Of a stretch of 64,000 nt of DNA, positions 1 to 9,464 are shown piece by piece. The notes beneath the pieces are model-generated. The model searched no databases, had not been told where the DNA came from, and saw nothing but the letters and a program-made list of their open reading frames with translations. A program made the position numbers and the translations under genes. Origin of the DNA: CAWJKP01 sp963843465 (GTDB taxonomy: Bacteria; Planctomycetota; Planctomycetia; Pirellulales; Thermoguttaceae); the NCBI GenBank assembly GCA_963843465.1, contig CAWJKP010000001.1, positions 2,232,001 through 2,296,000 of the forward strand. Direction: 5' to 3'. Positions within the stretch are counted from its first letter, which is position 1; each line of letters starts with the position of its first letter.

Positions 1-1116
1 GTCGATCTTCAACTCGGAGATCTCGCCCGGGAAGCCTCGATCGGGATGGTGTGGACAATAGTAGATCCGGTCCAGGTAGGCTCCTTGCCGGCCGAGCAGA
101 GTCTCCAGCCGGGCGTGGATGCGGTCCAACTCGTCGGCCGTGGTCAAGCCCTTGGCCACTTGGGCCTGGTTGGTTACCACTACCGCCAGCCAACCCCGGC
201 GGTTGACCTTCTTCACCGCTTCCGCAGCCTGGGGCAAAAGCTCCAGCTCTTCGCACCGCAGGATGCCGCGGCCGGCGATCTCGGCGTTGAGCACGCCGTC
301 GCGATCGAAGAAGACGGCCGGACGCGGCTGGCTGAAGTGCATCCTTTGGACCAGGCCGCTTTCGAGATCCTGCACCACCGTCTGGTAGCGGCCCAGCGTG
401 CCCATGTCGCGGAGATATTCGGGCGTGGCGTAGGCGTAGACCGCCGCGGGGCCGCCCAGCAGCCTGGGGAAGAGGTCGCCGATGAAGTCCTGCTTCGCCT
501 GCGGCTGGATGCAGTCGAAGATCCCCGGCGAGAGACAGTAGACCGCGGCGGGCACGAGATTGCGGTAATAGCCCTGCGGCCGCGATTTGCGCGGCAGGAT
601 CTCCAGCACCCGGGCCTGGGCGTCGGTCCGCAACAGGTCCGATTCGTGCGGATGATCGTTAGGATGGGCCACGATCGTCGCCAGAGCCCGACGCTCCCGG
701 TGGAACTGCGACAGTCGCGACAGGTCCATGTCGATGGCCATGTCGCCGTAGATTGCGAAGAAGTCGCCGCCGGCCAGGAAATCCCTTGCGGCCGGCAAGC
801 CGCCCGCCGTCCCCAGCGGCTCGGGCTCCACGAAGAATTCGAGCCTCATGCCCAGCCGCCGGGCCTCGGGCCGCAGCGCCTCTTGCAGGGCGTCGGCCAG
901 GTGGCCCGTCAGCACGGCCACCTCCCGCACGCCGTAGCGGGCCAGAAGCTCCAACTGGCGAAAGACGATCGGGCGGCCGGCCACCGGCAAAAGCGCCTTG
1001 GGCACCAGGTCGCCCGCCAGCGGGCGGATCCGCGTCCCTTTCCCGCCCGCGATAATGGCCGCCTTCAGCGGTGAGAACTCGAGTTCCGGCCACGCGATCA
1101 CGCCCAAGTCATTCAC
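1..1116 (-). CDS. Bifunctional sugar-phosphate nucleotidyltransferase / HAD phosphatase (HddC-GmhB-like), partial
   Basis: The frame is open from a GTG at 1116 to the window edge, so the 3' end is missing. The first ~235 residues form a nucleotidyltransferase with the G-rich start AAIIAGGKGTRIRPLAGD, the PKALLPVAGRP segment and a later GDM metal-site motif. A HAD phosphatase follows (FFDRDGVLN, then VVTNQAQVAKG) with a Cys/His cluster YCPHHPDRG like the zinc loop of GmhB. By family knowledge this pairs heptose-1-phosphate guanylyl transfer with heptose-1,7-bisphosphate dephosphorylation, so a role in nucleotide-heptose or related surface-sugar synthesis is inferred. The next gene on the same strand is a sugar-nucleotide epimerase, which fits. 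The start is uncertain because no clean ribosome binding site precedes the GTG. Confidence 0.85.
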   Translation of the reverse strand, partial: MNDLGVIAWPELEFSPLKAAIIAGGKGTRIRPLAGDLVPKALLPVAGRPIVFRQLELLARYGVREVAVLTGHLADALQEALRPEARRLGMRLEFFVEPEPLGTAGGLPAARDFLAGGDFFAIYGDMAIDMDLSRLSQFHRERRALATIVAHPNDHPHESDLLRTDAQARVLEILPRKSRPQGYYRNLVPAAVYCLSPGIFDCIQPQAKQDFIGDLFPRLLGGPAAVYAYATPEYLRDMGTLGRYQTVVQDLESGLVQRMHFSQPRPAVFFDRDGVLNAEIAGRGILRCEELELLPQAAEAVKKVNRRGWLAVVVTNQAQVAKGLTTADELDRIHARLETLLGRQGAYLDRIYYCPHHPDRGFPGEISELKID

Positions 1117-1121
1117 TCCAA

Positions 1122-1218
1122 GTAGGGTGGGACCAGCTCGCGCGAGCGAGCGCCGGCCCACCAATTCTGCCAAAGCATGGTGGGCCGGCGGCTGCCAAGG
1201 CGGCCTTGTCCCACCCTA
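1122..1218. repeat. REPIN-like inverted repeat, family A
   Basis: The element begins GTAGGGTGGGAC and ends GTCCCACCCTAC, with internal GGTGGGCCGGCG blocks and a variable middle. Related copies lie at 10016-10056, 11986-12073 and 54622-54719. It fills the gap between the two sugar-nucleotide genes. Confidence 0.85.
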
Positions 1219-1225
1219 CCAAGAC

Positions 1226-2167
1226 TCACTCCTTGCCCAGAATCTTGCGGACGGCAAGCCGCACGGCGGCCGTGGAATCGTAGCGATGGGCGAAACCCAA
1301 GCGGCGGATGCGGGAGGTGTCGTACTGGAAGACGGGCACGTCGCCGACCCAGCCCACACTCCCCCCGCTGTACTCGATCGGGATGCCCTCCAGCCCCATC
1401 TCCTCGATCACGATGCGTGCGATCTGGCCGACCAACGTCTGCCCCTCGCCGGCCACGTGATAAACGTCCAAAGGCGCGCCGGCCCGATCGAAGGCCAGCA
1501 GCATCGCCCGCACCAGGTCGCCCACGTAGAGATAGGGCTTGGTCTGCGAGCCGTCGCCCAGCACGACCAGCCGGCCCGGGTCTTCGCGCAGCCGGCCGAT
1601 GAAATCGTGGACGGCCCCGTGGGTGCTGCGAGGACCGACGACGTTGGGAAACCGCAGCACCACGGCCCGCCAGCCGAATTGGTGGACGAAGGCCGAGAGA
1701 TACGCCTCGGCCGCCAATTTGCCGGCCCCGTAGAAGGAGACCGGGCGCAGCGGGCCGAAGTCCTCGTCGAGCACCTGCCGCGCGTCGCCGAAGACGGCCG
1801 ATGTACTGGCAAAGACAATCCGCCGCACGCCGTGCCGCAACATGGCCTCCAGCACGGCCAGGGTGCTGTGGAACGTGGCCTGCAAATCGACCTGCCGGTC
1901 TTGCGATCCCCGGCGGATGTCGGAGTTGGCGGCCAGGTGGAACACGGCCTCGCAGCCCGCCCCGGCCAGCAGGGCGTCCATGCCGGCCGGGTCCAGCACG
2001 TCGAGCTTGACGAACTGGAAGTGCGGGCCTTGCCGCAGGTGCGCGACGTTCTCCTCCCGGCCGAGGGACAGATTATCGACGCATAAGACCTCGTCGCCCC
2101 GCTCCACGAGGGCCTCGCAGAGGTGGCTTCCAATGAATCCCGCTCCGCCGGTAACCAAAACCCGCAT
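1226..2167 (-). CDS. NAD-dependent epimerase/dehydratase (UDP-glucose 4-epimerase-like)
   Basis: A 313-residue extended short-chain dehydrogenase. The N-terminus carries the Rossmann motif VTGGAGFIGSHL. The dinucleotide-binding fold continues through FHLAANSD near residue 75, and the catalytic pair appears as YGAGK near residue 150, preceded by ASTSAVFG. The length matches nucleotide-sugar epimerases and dehydratases. By family knowledge it oxidises and re-reduces or dehydrates an NDP-sugar in the cytoplasm; the substrate cannot be read from the sequence. It lies upstream of the HddC/GmhB-like fusion on the same strand, separated by a repeat element, and the pair probably serves cell-surface glycan synthesis. 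No strong ribosome binding site is visible, but ATG sits immediately before the Rossmann motif. Confidence 0.9.
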   Translation of the reverse strand: MRVLVTGGAGFIGSHLCEALVERGDEVLCVDNLSLGREENVAHLRQGPHFQFVKLDVLDPAGMDALLAGAGCEAVFHLAANSDIRRGSQDRQVDLQATFHSTLAVLEAMLRHGVRRIVFASTSAVFGDARQVLDEDFGPLRPVSFYGAGKLAAEAYLSAFVHQFGWRAVVLRFPNVVGPRSTHGAVHDFIGRLREDPGRLVVLGDGSQTKPYLYVGDLVRAMLLAFDRAGAPLDVYHVAGEGQTLVGQIARIVIEEMGLEGIPIEYSGGSVGWVGDVPVFQYDTSRIRRLGFAHRYDSTAAVRLAVRKILGKE

Positions 2168-2326
2168 GTCGAACCAGGGGAGTTGTAGGACTCTTGGGAC
2201 CCATGAGACTCATAAGTCCTCTAAGTCCCATGAGTCCCATGACGAAACCGGGATTATAGACGCAGATCCGCCGGCCCGAAAGGCGCCGGCTCGATCTGGA
2301 TAGTACGGGGCGACGCCCCAGGACGG

Positions 2327-2839
2327 CTACGATGCCTGCCGCGGCAGGTAATAGAGGTCCACCAGATACTCCAGCCGCTCGGTCTGGCCGCTCCGCTTCC
2401 GCCGCACCAACTGGAAGCCGCGGTGGTCGAGGATCTGCTGGAGCACGGACGGGGCGACGTGCGACGGCACCAGCAGCTTCAGATAGCCCTGGTTCCAGCA
2501 ATAGTGGTGCACCAAATCCATCAACCGCGTCACCAGAGCGGTCTGTTCCCAACCGGGCTGGACGCCGAAGCAAGAAAGCCGCGCGACATGCCGCCCTTCG
2601 TGGAGAACGCCGATCATGCCCAGCACCTGGTCCCCGATCTTGGCCAGCCAGAGGCGATCCCGAGGGTGAGGGATGCGGCTGCCGTGCAACGAGGAACGCT
2701 CGATCCGCAGCCGGCGCGGATCCAGCCCCGGCCTCGGCTCAACAACTCGCGGAAACCGCCTGGCATCCGTGGGCGCATCGAGTCTGCGAGGGGAGAAATC
2801 GGCGCCGGGCAGGCGATCAACGATGTGCAGGTCATCCAT
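2327..2839 (-). CDS. GNAT-family N-acetyltransferase-like protein
   Basis: About 170 residues starting at MDDLHIVDRLPG; an upstream in-frame ATG at 2965 would add 42 residues of repeat-like composition and is less likely. The central strand and helix pattern (WLAKIGDQVLGMIGVLHEG, then LSCFGVQPGWEQTALVTRL) fits a GNAT acyl-CoA-binding core, and the C-terminal LVPSHVAPSVLQQILDHRGF segment matches the usual terminal helix and strand. Acceptor substrate unknown. The gene stands alone between the epimerase and the response regulator. The 5' flank from 2190 to 2260 holds short 'tgagtcccatgag' type repeats. Confidence 0.6.
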   Translation of the reverse strand: MDDLHIVDRLPGADFSPRRLDAPTDARRFPRVVEPRPGLDPRRLRIERSSLHGSRIPHPRDRLWLAKIGDQVLGMIGVLHEGRHVARLSCFGVQPGWEQTALVTRLMDLVHHYCWNQGYLKLLVPSHVAPSVLQQILDHRGFQLVRRKRSGQTERLEYLVDLYYLPRQAS

Positions 2840-3045
2840 GATTTGCCGCGCAATGCCTTGGGGCGAAATAAGGGGGCTAATGTTGCCGGCGTTTGGCAAC
2901 CCGTTGGAGTGCCGCCCTCCAGCGGTTATTCGGCCGGCAACGGGCGAAAACCCACGGAGCCTCATTAGAGGCTATGCAGGGAAAGACGTGAATCGGGCGT
3001 TTCCTGAGCAACCCCTGCGAAATGGTACGCAGCAGAACCCGCTGG

Positions 3046-3699
3046 CTAGCGGTTCTCCAAGACCCACTGAACGGCGCGACGGCTCAACTCCGTGCTGTTG
3101 CCCAGGTTCAATTTGGTCTTGATCTTTTCGCGGTGGGTTTCGATGGTCTTGGGGCTAAGGTGCAGCCGGCCGGCGATTTTCTTGGTGGTCAGACCTTGGC
3201 CGATGAGCTCGAAGACCTCCAGTTCCCGGTTGGAGAGCCTGCCGATGGGGTCCTGGTCGAGCGTCTCCCCGCCGACGACGCTCTGCAACAGCCGGTTGGA
3301 CATCCGCGGGCTGAGGACGACCTGGCCGCTGAGCACTTCGCGGATGGCGACGATCACCCGCTCCACGGGCTCCTGCTTGTTGATGTAGCCCAGGGCCCCG
3401 GCACGCAAGGCTCGCTCGGCGAAAAGCGCTTCATCGTGCATCGAGGAGACCAGCGTCTTGATCCGCTCGTCGCGGGCCTTGATCTGCTCGATCAACTCGA
3501 TGCCGTTGCCGGCCTGAAGCGAGATATCACAGACCACAACGTCCGGGTGGGTCGCGTCGACCAGTCGCAGGGCTTCCGGGGCATCCGCTGCCTCCCCACA
3601 GACCTCCAAATCGGGCTCGTCGGCGATCAGTTCCGCCAGCCCGCGCCGCACGACGGGGTGGTCGTCAACAATCAGGACTCGGGCAATACGCTGACTCAA
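3046..3699 (-). CDS. NarL/LuxR-type two-component response regulator
   Basis: A 217-residue regulator. Receiver domain: VLIVDDHPVVRRGL with the acidic pocket, the phosphoacceptor Asp in VVVCDISL (about residue 54), and the conserved Lys in GYINKQEP. The C-terminal LuxR helix-turn-helix begins LSNRELEVFELIGQGLTTK and contains LSPKTIETHREKIK, which contacts DNA in this family. The chosen start is a TTG at 3699 because AGGAG lies about ten bases upstream; the longer frame starts with another TTG at 3735. No partner histidine kinase is adjacent, so the input signal is unknown. Confidence 0.93.
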   Translation of the reverse strand: MSQRIARVLIVDDHPVVRRGLAELIADEPDLEVCGEAADAPEALRLVDATHPDVVVCDISLQAGNGIELIEQIKARDERIKTLVSSMHDEALFAERALRAGALGYINKQEPVERVIVAIREVLSGQVVLSPRMSNRLLQSVVGGETLDQDPIGRLSNRELEVFELIGQGLTTKKIAGRLHLSPKTIETHREKIKTKLNLGNSTELSRRAVQWVLENR

Positions 3700-4062
3700 A
3701 CCGCTCGGACTCCTTGGCGCTTCGCAGGTTCTCAAGAGACCTCCTTGGTTTCCTCACGCTCCATTTTATAGCAGCAGAGCGGGGAAAGGGAACCAATCTT
3801 TTGGGTTAAGGTTTCGATTATTGCGCTACCTATTGCCCTAAAACATATACCTCAAAGGGCGTGTATCAAGCGACTGAGACAAAGTACCTATTAGATTTTC
3901 GCATCTTCAAACACCGTTGCTATAGGGAGAATCCTGACGAGACTCTGGCCCTCTTTCCGCAGGGGGGGAGCTGGATTTCGCCCGATTGTTCCCCCGCTTG
4001 GGTTGGCATAGAGTTCAGTGTCACCCGGCGGGGCGGCCGGCAACAATAGGGAGACGTGAGAG
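3700..4062. other. Intergenic region upstream of csrA
   Basis: About 360 bases of relatively AT-rich DNA between the divergent response regulator and csrA. It contains no convincing open reading frame. An AGGGAG at 4048-4053 is a plausible csrA ribosome binding site. A G-run at 3961-3967 and a C-run near 3990 could pair into a hairpin. No confident promoter was found. Confidence 0.5.
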
Positions 4063-4242
4063 ATGCTGGTCCTTTCGCGAAAACTGAATCAAGAGATCGT
4101 CATTGGCAACAACATCCGCGTCAAGTTGGTGAAGATCGGCGCAGGCCGAGCCCGGTTGGCGATTTCGGCTCCCCGGGCGATTGGTGTCCGCCGAGCGGAG
4201 TTAGAGCCCAATCCCGGCCCCAAATCTATTCCCACGACGTGA
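4063..4242 (+). CDS. csrA: Carbon storage regulator CsrA
   Basis: A 59-codon gene. The protein opens MLVLSRKLNQEIVIGNNIRV and continues with RARLAISAPRAIGVRRAELE, the signature of the CsrA/RsmA RNA-binding dimer; the conserved RxEL-type segment supplies the RNA-contact arginine. CsrA binds GGA-containing hairpins in mRNA leaders and controls translation and stability. AGGGAG lies upstream of the ATG. The gene is convergent with the secreted hydrolase, leaving 17 bases between stop codons, and diverges from the response regulator. The C-terminal tail (PNPGPKSIPTT) is family-variable. Confidence 0.93.
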   Translation: MLVLSRKLNQEIVIGNNIRVKLVKIGAGRARLAISAPRAIGVRRAELEPNPGPKSIPTT

Positions 4243-4259
4243 AGGCATTCTTGGCCGGT

Positions 4260-5288
4260 TTACGGCAAGAAAGCGTACCAACCGAGTCGGGACATCAGGC
4301 TGCACGCAGAGGCATAGTTGGTCCAGTCGTGGACCTTTCCCACCTCGCATTGGACGTTCGAGCAACTCGATCTTGACCGCCTGCGCCCGAGTTGCTCGGG
4401 ACAGTCCGGCCCGCAAGCTCCCAAAGCGTCCGGCCCGCCGCGCCCGTAAAGTCGGGGATAGAAGTGCATGGCCCGGTCGACCGGGTCGACGCTGACCAGC
4501 ATCCGCTCCACCTGGCCCACCGCCAAGCCGTCGCGATGACCCGGCAACAGCCAGTCGCTGTCCAGCGCGGCGGCCACCAGCATAGCCCGGATCGGCGTAT
4601 GACCGGGCGTGCGATCGGGCAGGACCTGTCCGGCCAGGCACCCTCCACCCAACAGCTCTAGCGCCCCGGTAACCACCCGGGCCCCGAAACTGAAGCCGAT
4701 CAGGTCCAGCGGCACGCCCGGGTGCATACGGTTGATAAGCCACGCCACGTAGTAGCTCTGGGCGTCGGAGCGAACGGCCTTGCACTGGACGTCATCGCGC
4801 GAGTGGCCGTTGAGACGATCGGCCGGCCAGGAAAAGATGACGAAGCGGAACGGTCGGCCCTGTGCCGCCGCGGTCAATTGGTTCAGTACGAGCCACCCGT
4901 CGCAGACGGCACGGTTGGCGTCGACGCGGTTGCCGTGGATAAAAATCACGGTGGGGACGGCCGCACTGTCCGTCGCCAAGAAGGCATCGAGCGAGGCGGG
5001 AACCCATTGGTTGCCCGGTCCCAGGAAGCAGTAGCCGAGCATCGCTTCGCCGCCCAATGCCGGAGGATCACAGAGGGCCTGACGGCTGCTGATCAGCCAG
5101 ACCTGCTGGAAAGCAGCGTTGGCGACGGGGGTGCCACGGTTTGCTTGCCCAACCCCGCCGTCGGCACTGCCGGACACGCCGGCGGTGGCTCCCAATGCCG
5201 GCGCCGACAACCCGCAGAGCACAGCGACCAAGATGGCGGCGGTGATCCGGGACATGACGGGGAGGAAACTGCTGGCGGGGAACTTCAT
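4260..5288 (-). CDS. Secreted alpha/beta-hydrolase (lipase/esterase-like)
   Basis: About 342 residues starting at MKFPASSF. The open frame continues far upstream (to 5693), but the signal peptide fixes this start: a hydrophobic stretch AAILVAVLCGLSAPALGA ends in an AxA-type cleavage site. The mature part has an alpha/beta-hydrolase layout with the oxyanion-type strand VPTVIFIHGNRVD and the nucleophile elbow GFSFG (about residue 237). An Asp and a His expected for the triad lie toward the C-terminus (VDPVDRAMHFYP and KVHDWTNY). Substrate unknown. Stands alone and converges on csrA. Confidence 0.75.
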   Translation of the reverse strand: MKFPASSFLPVMSRITAAILVAVLCGLSAPALGATAGVSGSADGGVGQANRGTPVANAAFQQVWLISSRQALCDPPALGGEAMLGYCFLGPGNQWVPASLDAFLATDSAAVPTVIFIHGNRVDANRAVCDGWLVLNQLTAAAQGRPFRFVIFSWPADRLNGHSRDDVQCKAVRSDAQSYYVAWLINRMHPGVPLDLIGFSFGARVVTGALELLGGGCLAGQVLPDRTPGHTPIRAMLVAAALDSDWLLPGHRDGLAVGQVERMLVSVDPVDRAMHFYPRLYGRGGPDALGACGPDCPEQLGRRRSRSSCSNVQCEVGKVHDWTNYASACSLMSRLGWYAFLP

Positions 5289-5502
5289 GGCGTCGGTCTT
5301 CTGCGGCGGGATGGACAGGCAAGCTGGGTTGACATTTCCGGGTGCCAGGAAAATGTAGCCTCTTTGCCGCGTGCATGTCGCGGAAAAACCTCCAAGTTCC
5401 AAAAAAACCTCGCTTGAATTTGCACATCGCCCGGCGTGATGTAGAGTTGTCGGGTTTATCGCTCCGCCCGATGCGAGCGGATCCCGATAGGAGATAACCA
5501 CG

Positions 5503-5815
5503 ATGAGAAAGTTTCTTGCTTTAACGGTTCTGCTGGTTCTGCTGGGTAGCTCGATGGGATGCGAGTGCGGCGGGCCGTTCCGCCAGGGCGCTCTTCCCCC
5601 GGCTTCGGGGCGAAGAGGAGCCTTGCTGCTGCGACTCCTGCGCACCGGGCTGTCCTTGCGACGCGGCTCCTTGTGGAGCGGCCCCCTGCGCAAGCGGCGG
5701 GTGCTGCGGCGGCGGTGCGGTCCCAGCCGTGATGCCCACCATCACCCCCACGCCGGAACCTGCCTACGGCATGCCGGCTCCCACGTACGTCACGCCGGGC
5801 CCTGTGGCCCAGTAA
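5503..5815 (+). CDS. Small Cys-rich lipoprotein, apparently frame-broken
   Basis: The N-terminus is a lipoprotein signal (MRKFLALTVLLVLLGSSMGC), with a GGAG-type site upstream. The nominal frame then runs as Arg-rich nonsense to 5874. If the frame is shifted between about 5590 and 5625, the sequence becomes Cys-rich (EEEPCCCDSCAPGCPCD) and ends PTITPTPEPAYGMPAP then GPVAQ and a stop at 5815. That tail resembles small planctomycete surface lipoproteins, so the shifted product is the likelier real one. Function unknown; repeated Cys pairs suggest metal binding or disulphide cross-linking at the cell surface. Confidence 0.6.
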
Positions 5816-6221
5816 GCCCTCCCCCACGGCCGTCGCCCGCCAACGTCCGCCCACCGTCAACATCCTCCCGGTGATCCCGTCCCTCGTGGCCGCCGAGTCG
5901 TCCTGAACTCGGCCGGCTGCGATGGACGGGTGTTTTCTTGGCTAGCCCGGATGATCTGCGGGCGCATCGTAACCCGAAGCGTAAGCGAGGACGGCGAAAC
6001 GACTTACCCTCGCTTACGCTTCGCGCTTTCGATTGCGCTCTGCGCCGCTTGCATCGCGGGGCGTGAATAACCCGGGCTAGAGGTCCAGGGTCTCAGGTCT
6101 TGGGGCTGTCGAGCACACCTAAAGCCCAAGGCCCAAGCCCCACTGGATCGACGCCCTCCCATTGGTTACGATATCCATCGGCGGCCGCAGCACGGAGATC
6201 GGGAAGGTAGGAGGAAAGTCG
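5816..6221. repeat. Intergenic region with inverted repeat family D
   Basis: No gene is seen in about 400 bases. A perfect 16-bp inverted pair, CGAAGCGTAAGCGAGG at 5975-5990 and its complement at 6008-6023, recurs almost identically at 44609-44657. A shorter low-complexity stretch (6085-6145, 'caaggcccaagccc' type) precedes the monooxygenase gene. Confidence 0.75.
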
Positions 6222-6542
6222 ATGTACGTCGTCTGTGTCCATGTCCACGTGAAGCCGGAGTACCGGCAGGCCTTTTTGGAGGAGACCCTAGAGAACGCCC
6301 GCAACACGATCCAGGAACCCGGCAACCTGCGGTTCGACGTGCTCCAGCGGGCCGACGACCCGGACCGCTTCCTGCTCTACGAGGTCTACCACGACGAATC
6401 GGGCATGAAGGCCCACAAGGAGACGGCGCACTATGCCGCTTGGGCCGAGGCCGTCACCGCCTGGATGGCCGAGCCGCGCACGGCCGTGAAATATCTCAGC
6501 CGCTTCCCTGCCTCCGAGGCGCAGTGGCGGGCAGGACATTAG
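6222..6542 (+). CDS. Antibiotic biosynthesis monooxygenase (ABM) domain protein
   Basis: A 106-residue single-domain protein beginning MYVVCVHVHVKPEYR. The first strand, the FLEETLENARNTIQEPGNLRFDVL helix-strand unit and RFLLYEVYHDESGMKAH fit the ferredoxin-like ABM/LsrG fold, which dimerises to act as a small cofactor-free monooxygenase or isomerase. The start is set by AGGAGG eight bases upstream; the open frame begins earlier, inside repeat-like sequence. The HYAAW motif is commonly seen in LsrG-like members. Substrate unknown. Confidence 0.85.
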   Translation: MYVVCVHVHVKPEYRQAFLEETLENARNTIQEPGNLRFDVLQRADDPDRFLLYEVYHDESGMKAHKETAHYAAWAEAVTAWMAEPRTAVKYLSRFPASEAQWRAGH

Positions 6543-6545
6543 CGA

Positions 6546-6590
6546 GTAGGGCGGGCTTTAGCCCGCCCGTTGCAAAGGCGGGCTAAAGGA
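6546..6590. repeat. Inverted repeat family G (GGGCGGGCTTTAGCCCGCC)
   Basis: A palindromic GGGCGGGCTTTAGCCCGCCC immediately follows the ABM gene, with a second half-copy GGCGGGCTAAAG downstream. Partial copies occur near 20358-20382 and 43311-43326. It could form a terminator-like stem but lacks a T tract. Confidence 0.7.
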
Positions 6591-6657
6591 CGAAAACGGG
6601 GTTGAGTCTCATTTCTATTGCAAGGGCGTATGAGTATTCTAAAGGCTATTGACATAG

Positions 6658-9464
6658 TCACTTCGACGCTTCGGGCGGCTCGACCCGCAGAACCCGAAAA
6701 TCGTGTCGCGGCACGAGCAGCTTGAACCCTCCGGACAGCTCCTGTTCAATGGGCTTGCCCGTTTCGACATTCACTGCGACGAGGTCGCCCACGAGGCCCA
6801 GTTCGCGACGATTGCAGTCGAGCTGCACGTCGCCCCCGGGCCCGTAGCTGGCGACAACGACCATCGCCTTGCCGCCGCGAGCCAAGACGAGGGTCTTCAC
6901 TGCGGCTCCCGTTGTCTTGATCGGCTGGGACTCGTCCCAATACCGCCAGACGCGGCAGTCGCGCAGCCCGTAGCCGAAATCGCTCAATTGCGCGGCGGCA
7001 ACGTCACCGGGCAACCACCAACCGCGCTCGAATTTCATCTCGTGCGTTAGCGCAACGCCCAACGCACTCCGGCCAAGACGTTCGTCGCCGTGAAAGAGGT
7101 CGTGGTAAACCGCGAGGCAGCCGCTCTGCAAGCCGGTGCTTTCGGCGAGAAGCAAGCTCGTGTCGTCGTCAAGGCCGAGGCGCTCTTGCGAGTCCTTGTG
7201 CACCCAATCGCCCTGATCGCGCCATTCGTGATCGAGGATCATCGTTCCGAAGGAAAGCATCGGCACAATGTTCGCATTTGTCATGTGGATGAAGAGCACC
7301 GGCTGTTTGCCCATCCGATGCTGCATGACGGCGACGCGTTTCGCCAGGTCGTGAAACGCGTAGATGTTCACGCCGGCGTGCAATTTGCCTTCGTCATCCA
7401 CGTATCCCGGCCCCAACGGATTTTCGTTGGGCGAAAGGAAGTAATTGTCGAAATAGATGCCGTCGGCGAACGTCTCCAGCATCCGCTTGCAGTAAGAGAG
7501 AACCATGTCTTGCCAACTTGGCACCGGGTCAACGGCGTACGCGACGCCCACGGCTTGATTGGGTTCTATGATCTTGGGGCCGTAGGTGGCCAGCTTGTAG
7601 CCGCCCTTCTTCTCGCGCAAGAATCGCTCTTCGCCAGGCCAACGCGGATCGGCAATGTCGCACGTGCTCCATTCATCCATGAAAGTGCGAACTTCTTCGC
7701 CCGAGCCGGCGCAGCGGGCGTTCGTGTAGGGAATCGCATAGAGCGATTGGCCAATTTCGGGACGCGTATTAGCGGCGGCGAAGAGACTGAAGGACCAATT
7801 GACATGGGCCCGATACGTTGCCAGGCCTGGTTTGAATGGCCCCAATTCCGCTTCCAGATCGGCTTGTTGCGCCAGCCGCAGGTTTTCGGGCGTGAATTGC
7901 GCCAGCCATTTGTCGATGAACATGGGGTTTATTTTGCCGCCCTTGCGCAGTCGCACAAACTCGTCGTAGAGGCTGAAGTTCTTGTCTACCGGCCAAAACG
8001 AGTGACATGGCGATGCCGCGCCCCAATAATAACACGCGCCCATGAGCACGAATTGGGCGATATCGGAGGTCTTGCGGTTCGACGATACGGGGGGCCACCA
8101 ACGTCGAAAACTCACGGGCGTTTCGGGCATCCACGTCGATCCCGCCGGGACGTCCTTCTCGACGATTACCGCATGGCGACGGAAGCTCACCGGCGTCTCG
8201 GGCATCGGCTTCGCGGGGGTCGCCATCAGACCAAAGGCAATGGTGCGCGGGCGGGTAAACGTTACCGGTTTCGTGACCAGCCGCACGATGAGCGAAGTCG
8301 TTTCGCCCTGCCGGCGGATTTCCATCGCGGGCCGTGTCGGATCAAGGCTCCAGTCGCGGTCACTTTCGGCGAACCAGCAGATGCCGCGTTCCGTGCCGCC
8401 CAACCAGATATAGGGCACGAATGGGCCGGGAAGTTGAAATCGGCTCACGTGACGGGAGTCCCATACCTTGCCGTTGGCGTCCGGCTCACCGGTGTCGGTG
8501 TACCGAACGTCGCTCATTTTTCCGTCAGCGTCCCAAACTTTGCCTTTTCCCTTCGGAATCCGACCGGCATAGTGGAATCGCAACAGGTCCGTCACCGGGT
8601 GCATGAGCCATGCTTCCCCGGTCTTCACGGGAATCACCAGTTGCATGGCGTCGATGCGGTCGGTCGTCGGCTGCAAATGCAGCGTGATCTTCGTCAAGCC
8701 GTCGTAATCGAACTCGAACTCCGTGCTGCCTTGCACGGGGCCGGCTGCCCATGACAACGTCCCGCCTCGTACTCGGTCGGCGGCCTTCTCCGTGAAGGCA
8801 ACCGCTTGGCCTTTCGCCGTGTAGGTCTTGCCCGCCGACTCGATTTCCAGCCGCATGGGCGAGGTCAGCAGCGGCCTGTCTTCGCTCGAAACTTGCTTCC
8901 ATAGCCCGGCGCCGTCGAGTTCGTGCTTGCGCAGCACACAGGCAACGGTCGACCGCCTTTCGTCAACTACCAGGGGGGTGAACGGGGGAATGACCACGCG
9001 ATCGCGTCCCAGCGAGGTGTGTTCCCAGGGAAAATGCTCCCGCTGGAACGTCCGCCGGATGTCTCGCCGTTTTCCACCGGCAGCAACGAGCGTGAACGTA
9101 AGTTCGTACGTGCCGTCGTCCAGGGACGGCGTCTTCAGGGTCTCACCGGCCGCCGGCATGGGCAACGTTCCCGCCCCGTGCATCAGCGCATCGCTCTTGC
9201 CTTCTCTCCTAAGCGTGATTTCCCAATTGGTGAACTCCCGTGGCGACCGCAATACGAGGAGACGGAGTTGGTCCAACGACGGAAAATAGCTGAAACGGAA
9301 TTCCGTGCCATCGGCCTCCTTGAACAAGTCGCCGGCGTTGATGACGGCGCCCGTCGGGCGCGGTCAGGGTCGGCTCCTTCTGCCGGCGGCAAAGTCAACA
9401 GCCCTAGCGACAGACACAACGCAGCGCGAGCACAAATCATCCTGCTTCCGAGCAAGAGTTGCAT
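6658..9464 (-). CDS. Secreted DUF6067/GH123-like glycoside hydrolase, frame-broken near its N-terminus
   Basis: The body is an 889-residue open frame (6658-9327) that starts mid-domain with FKEADGTEFRF. A signal peptide with GGAGAG six bases upstream begins at 9464 (MQLLLGSRMICARAALCLSL) in another frame. Joining them needs at least one indel around 9330-9400. The central PYIWLGGTERGICWFAESD and the later FADGIYFDNYFLSPNENP segments resemble large secreted hydrolases of the DUF6067 type, with an N-terminal beta region, a TIM-barrel-like core and a C-terminal beta domain. Predicted role: polysaccharide breakdown outside the cytoplasm; substrate unknown. A ten-residue segment, MPETPVSFRR, appears twice about 25 residues apart, suggesting a small local duplication. 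Confidence 0.7.

Noticed and set aside
46..1074. Long plus-strand open frame of 342 codons
   Set aside because: It is the antisense of the nucleotidyltransferase/phosphatase fusion; its composition (Val, Gly, Arg, His rich, no motifs) is that of a shadow frame.
7090..8754. Plus-strand open frame of 554 codons
   Set aside because: Antisense of the secreted hydrolase; no ribosome binding site and no family features.
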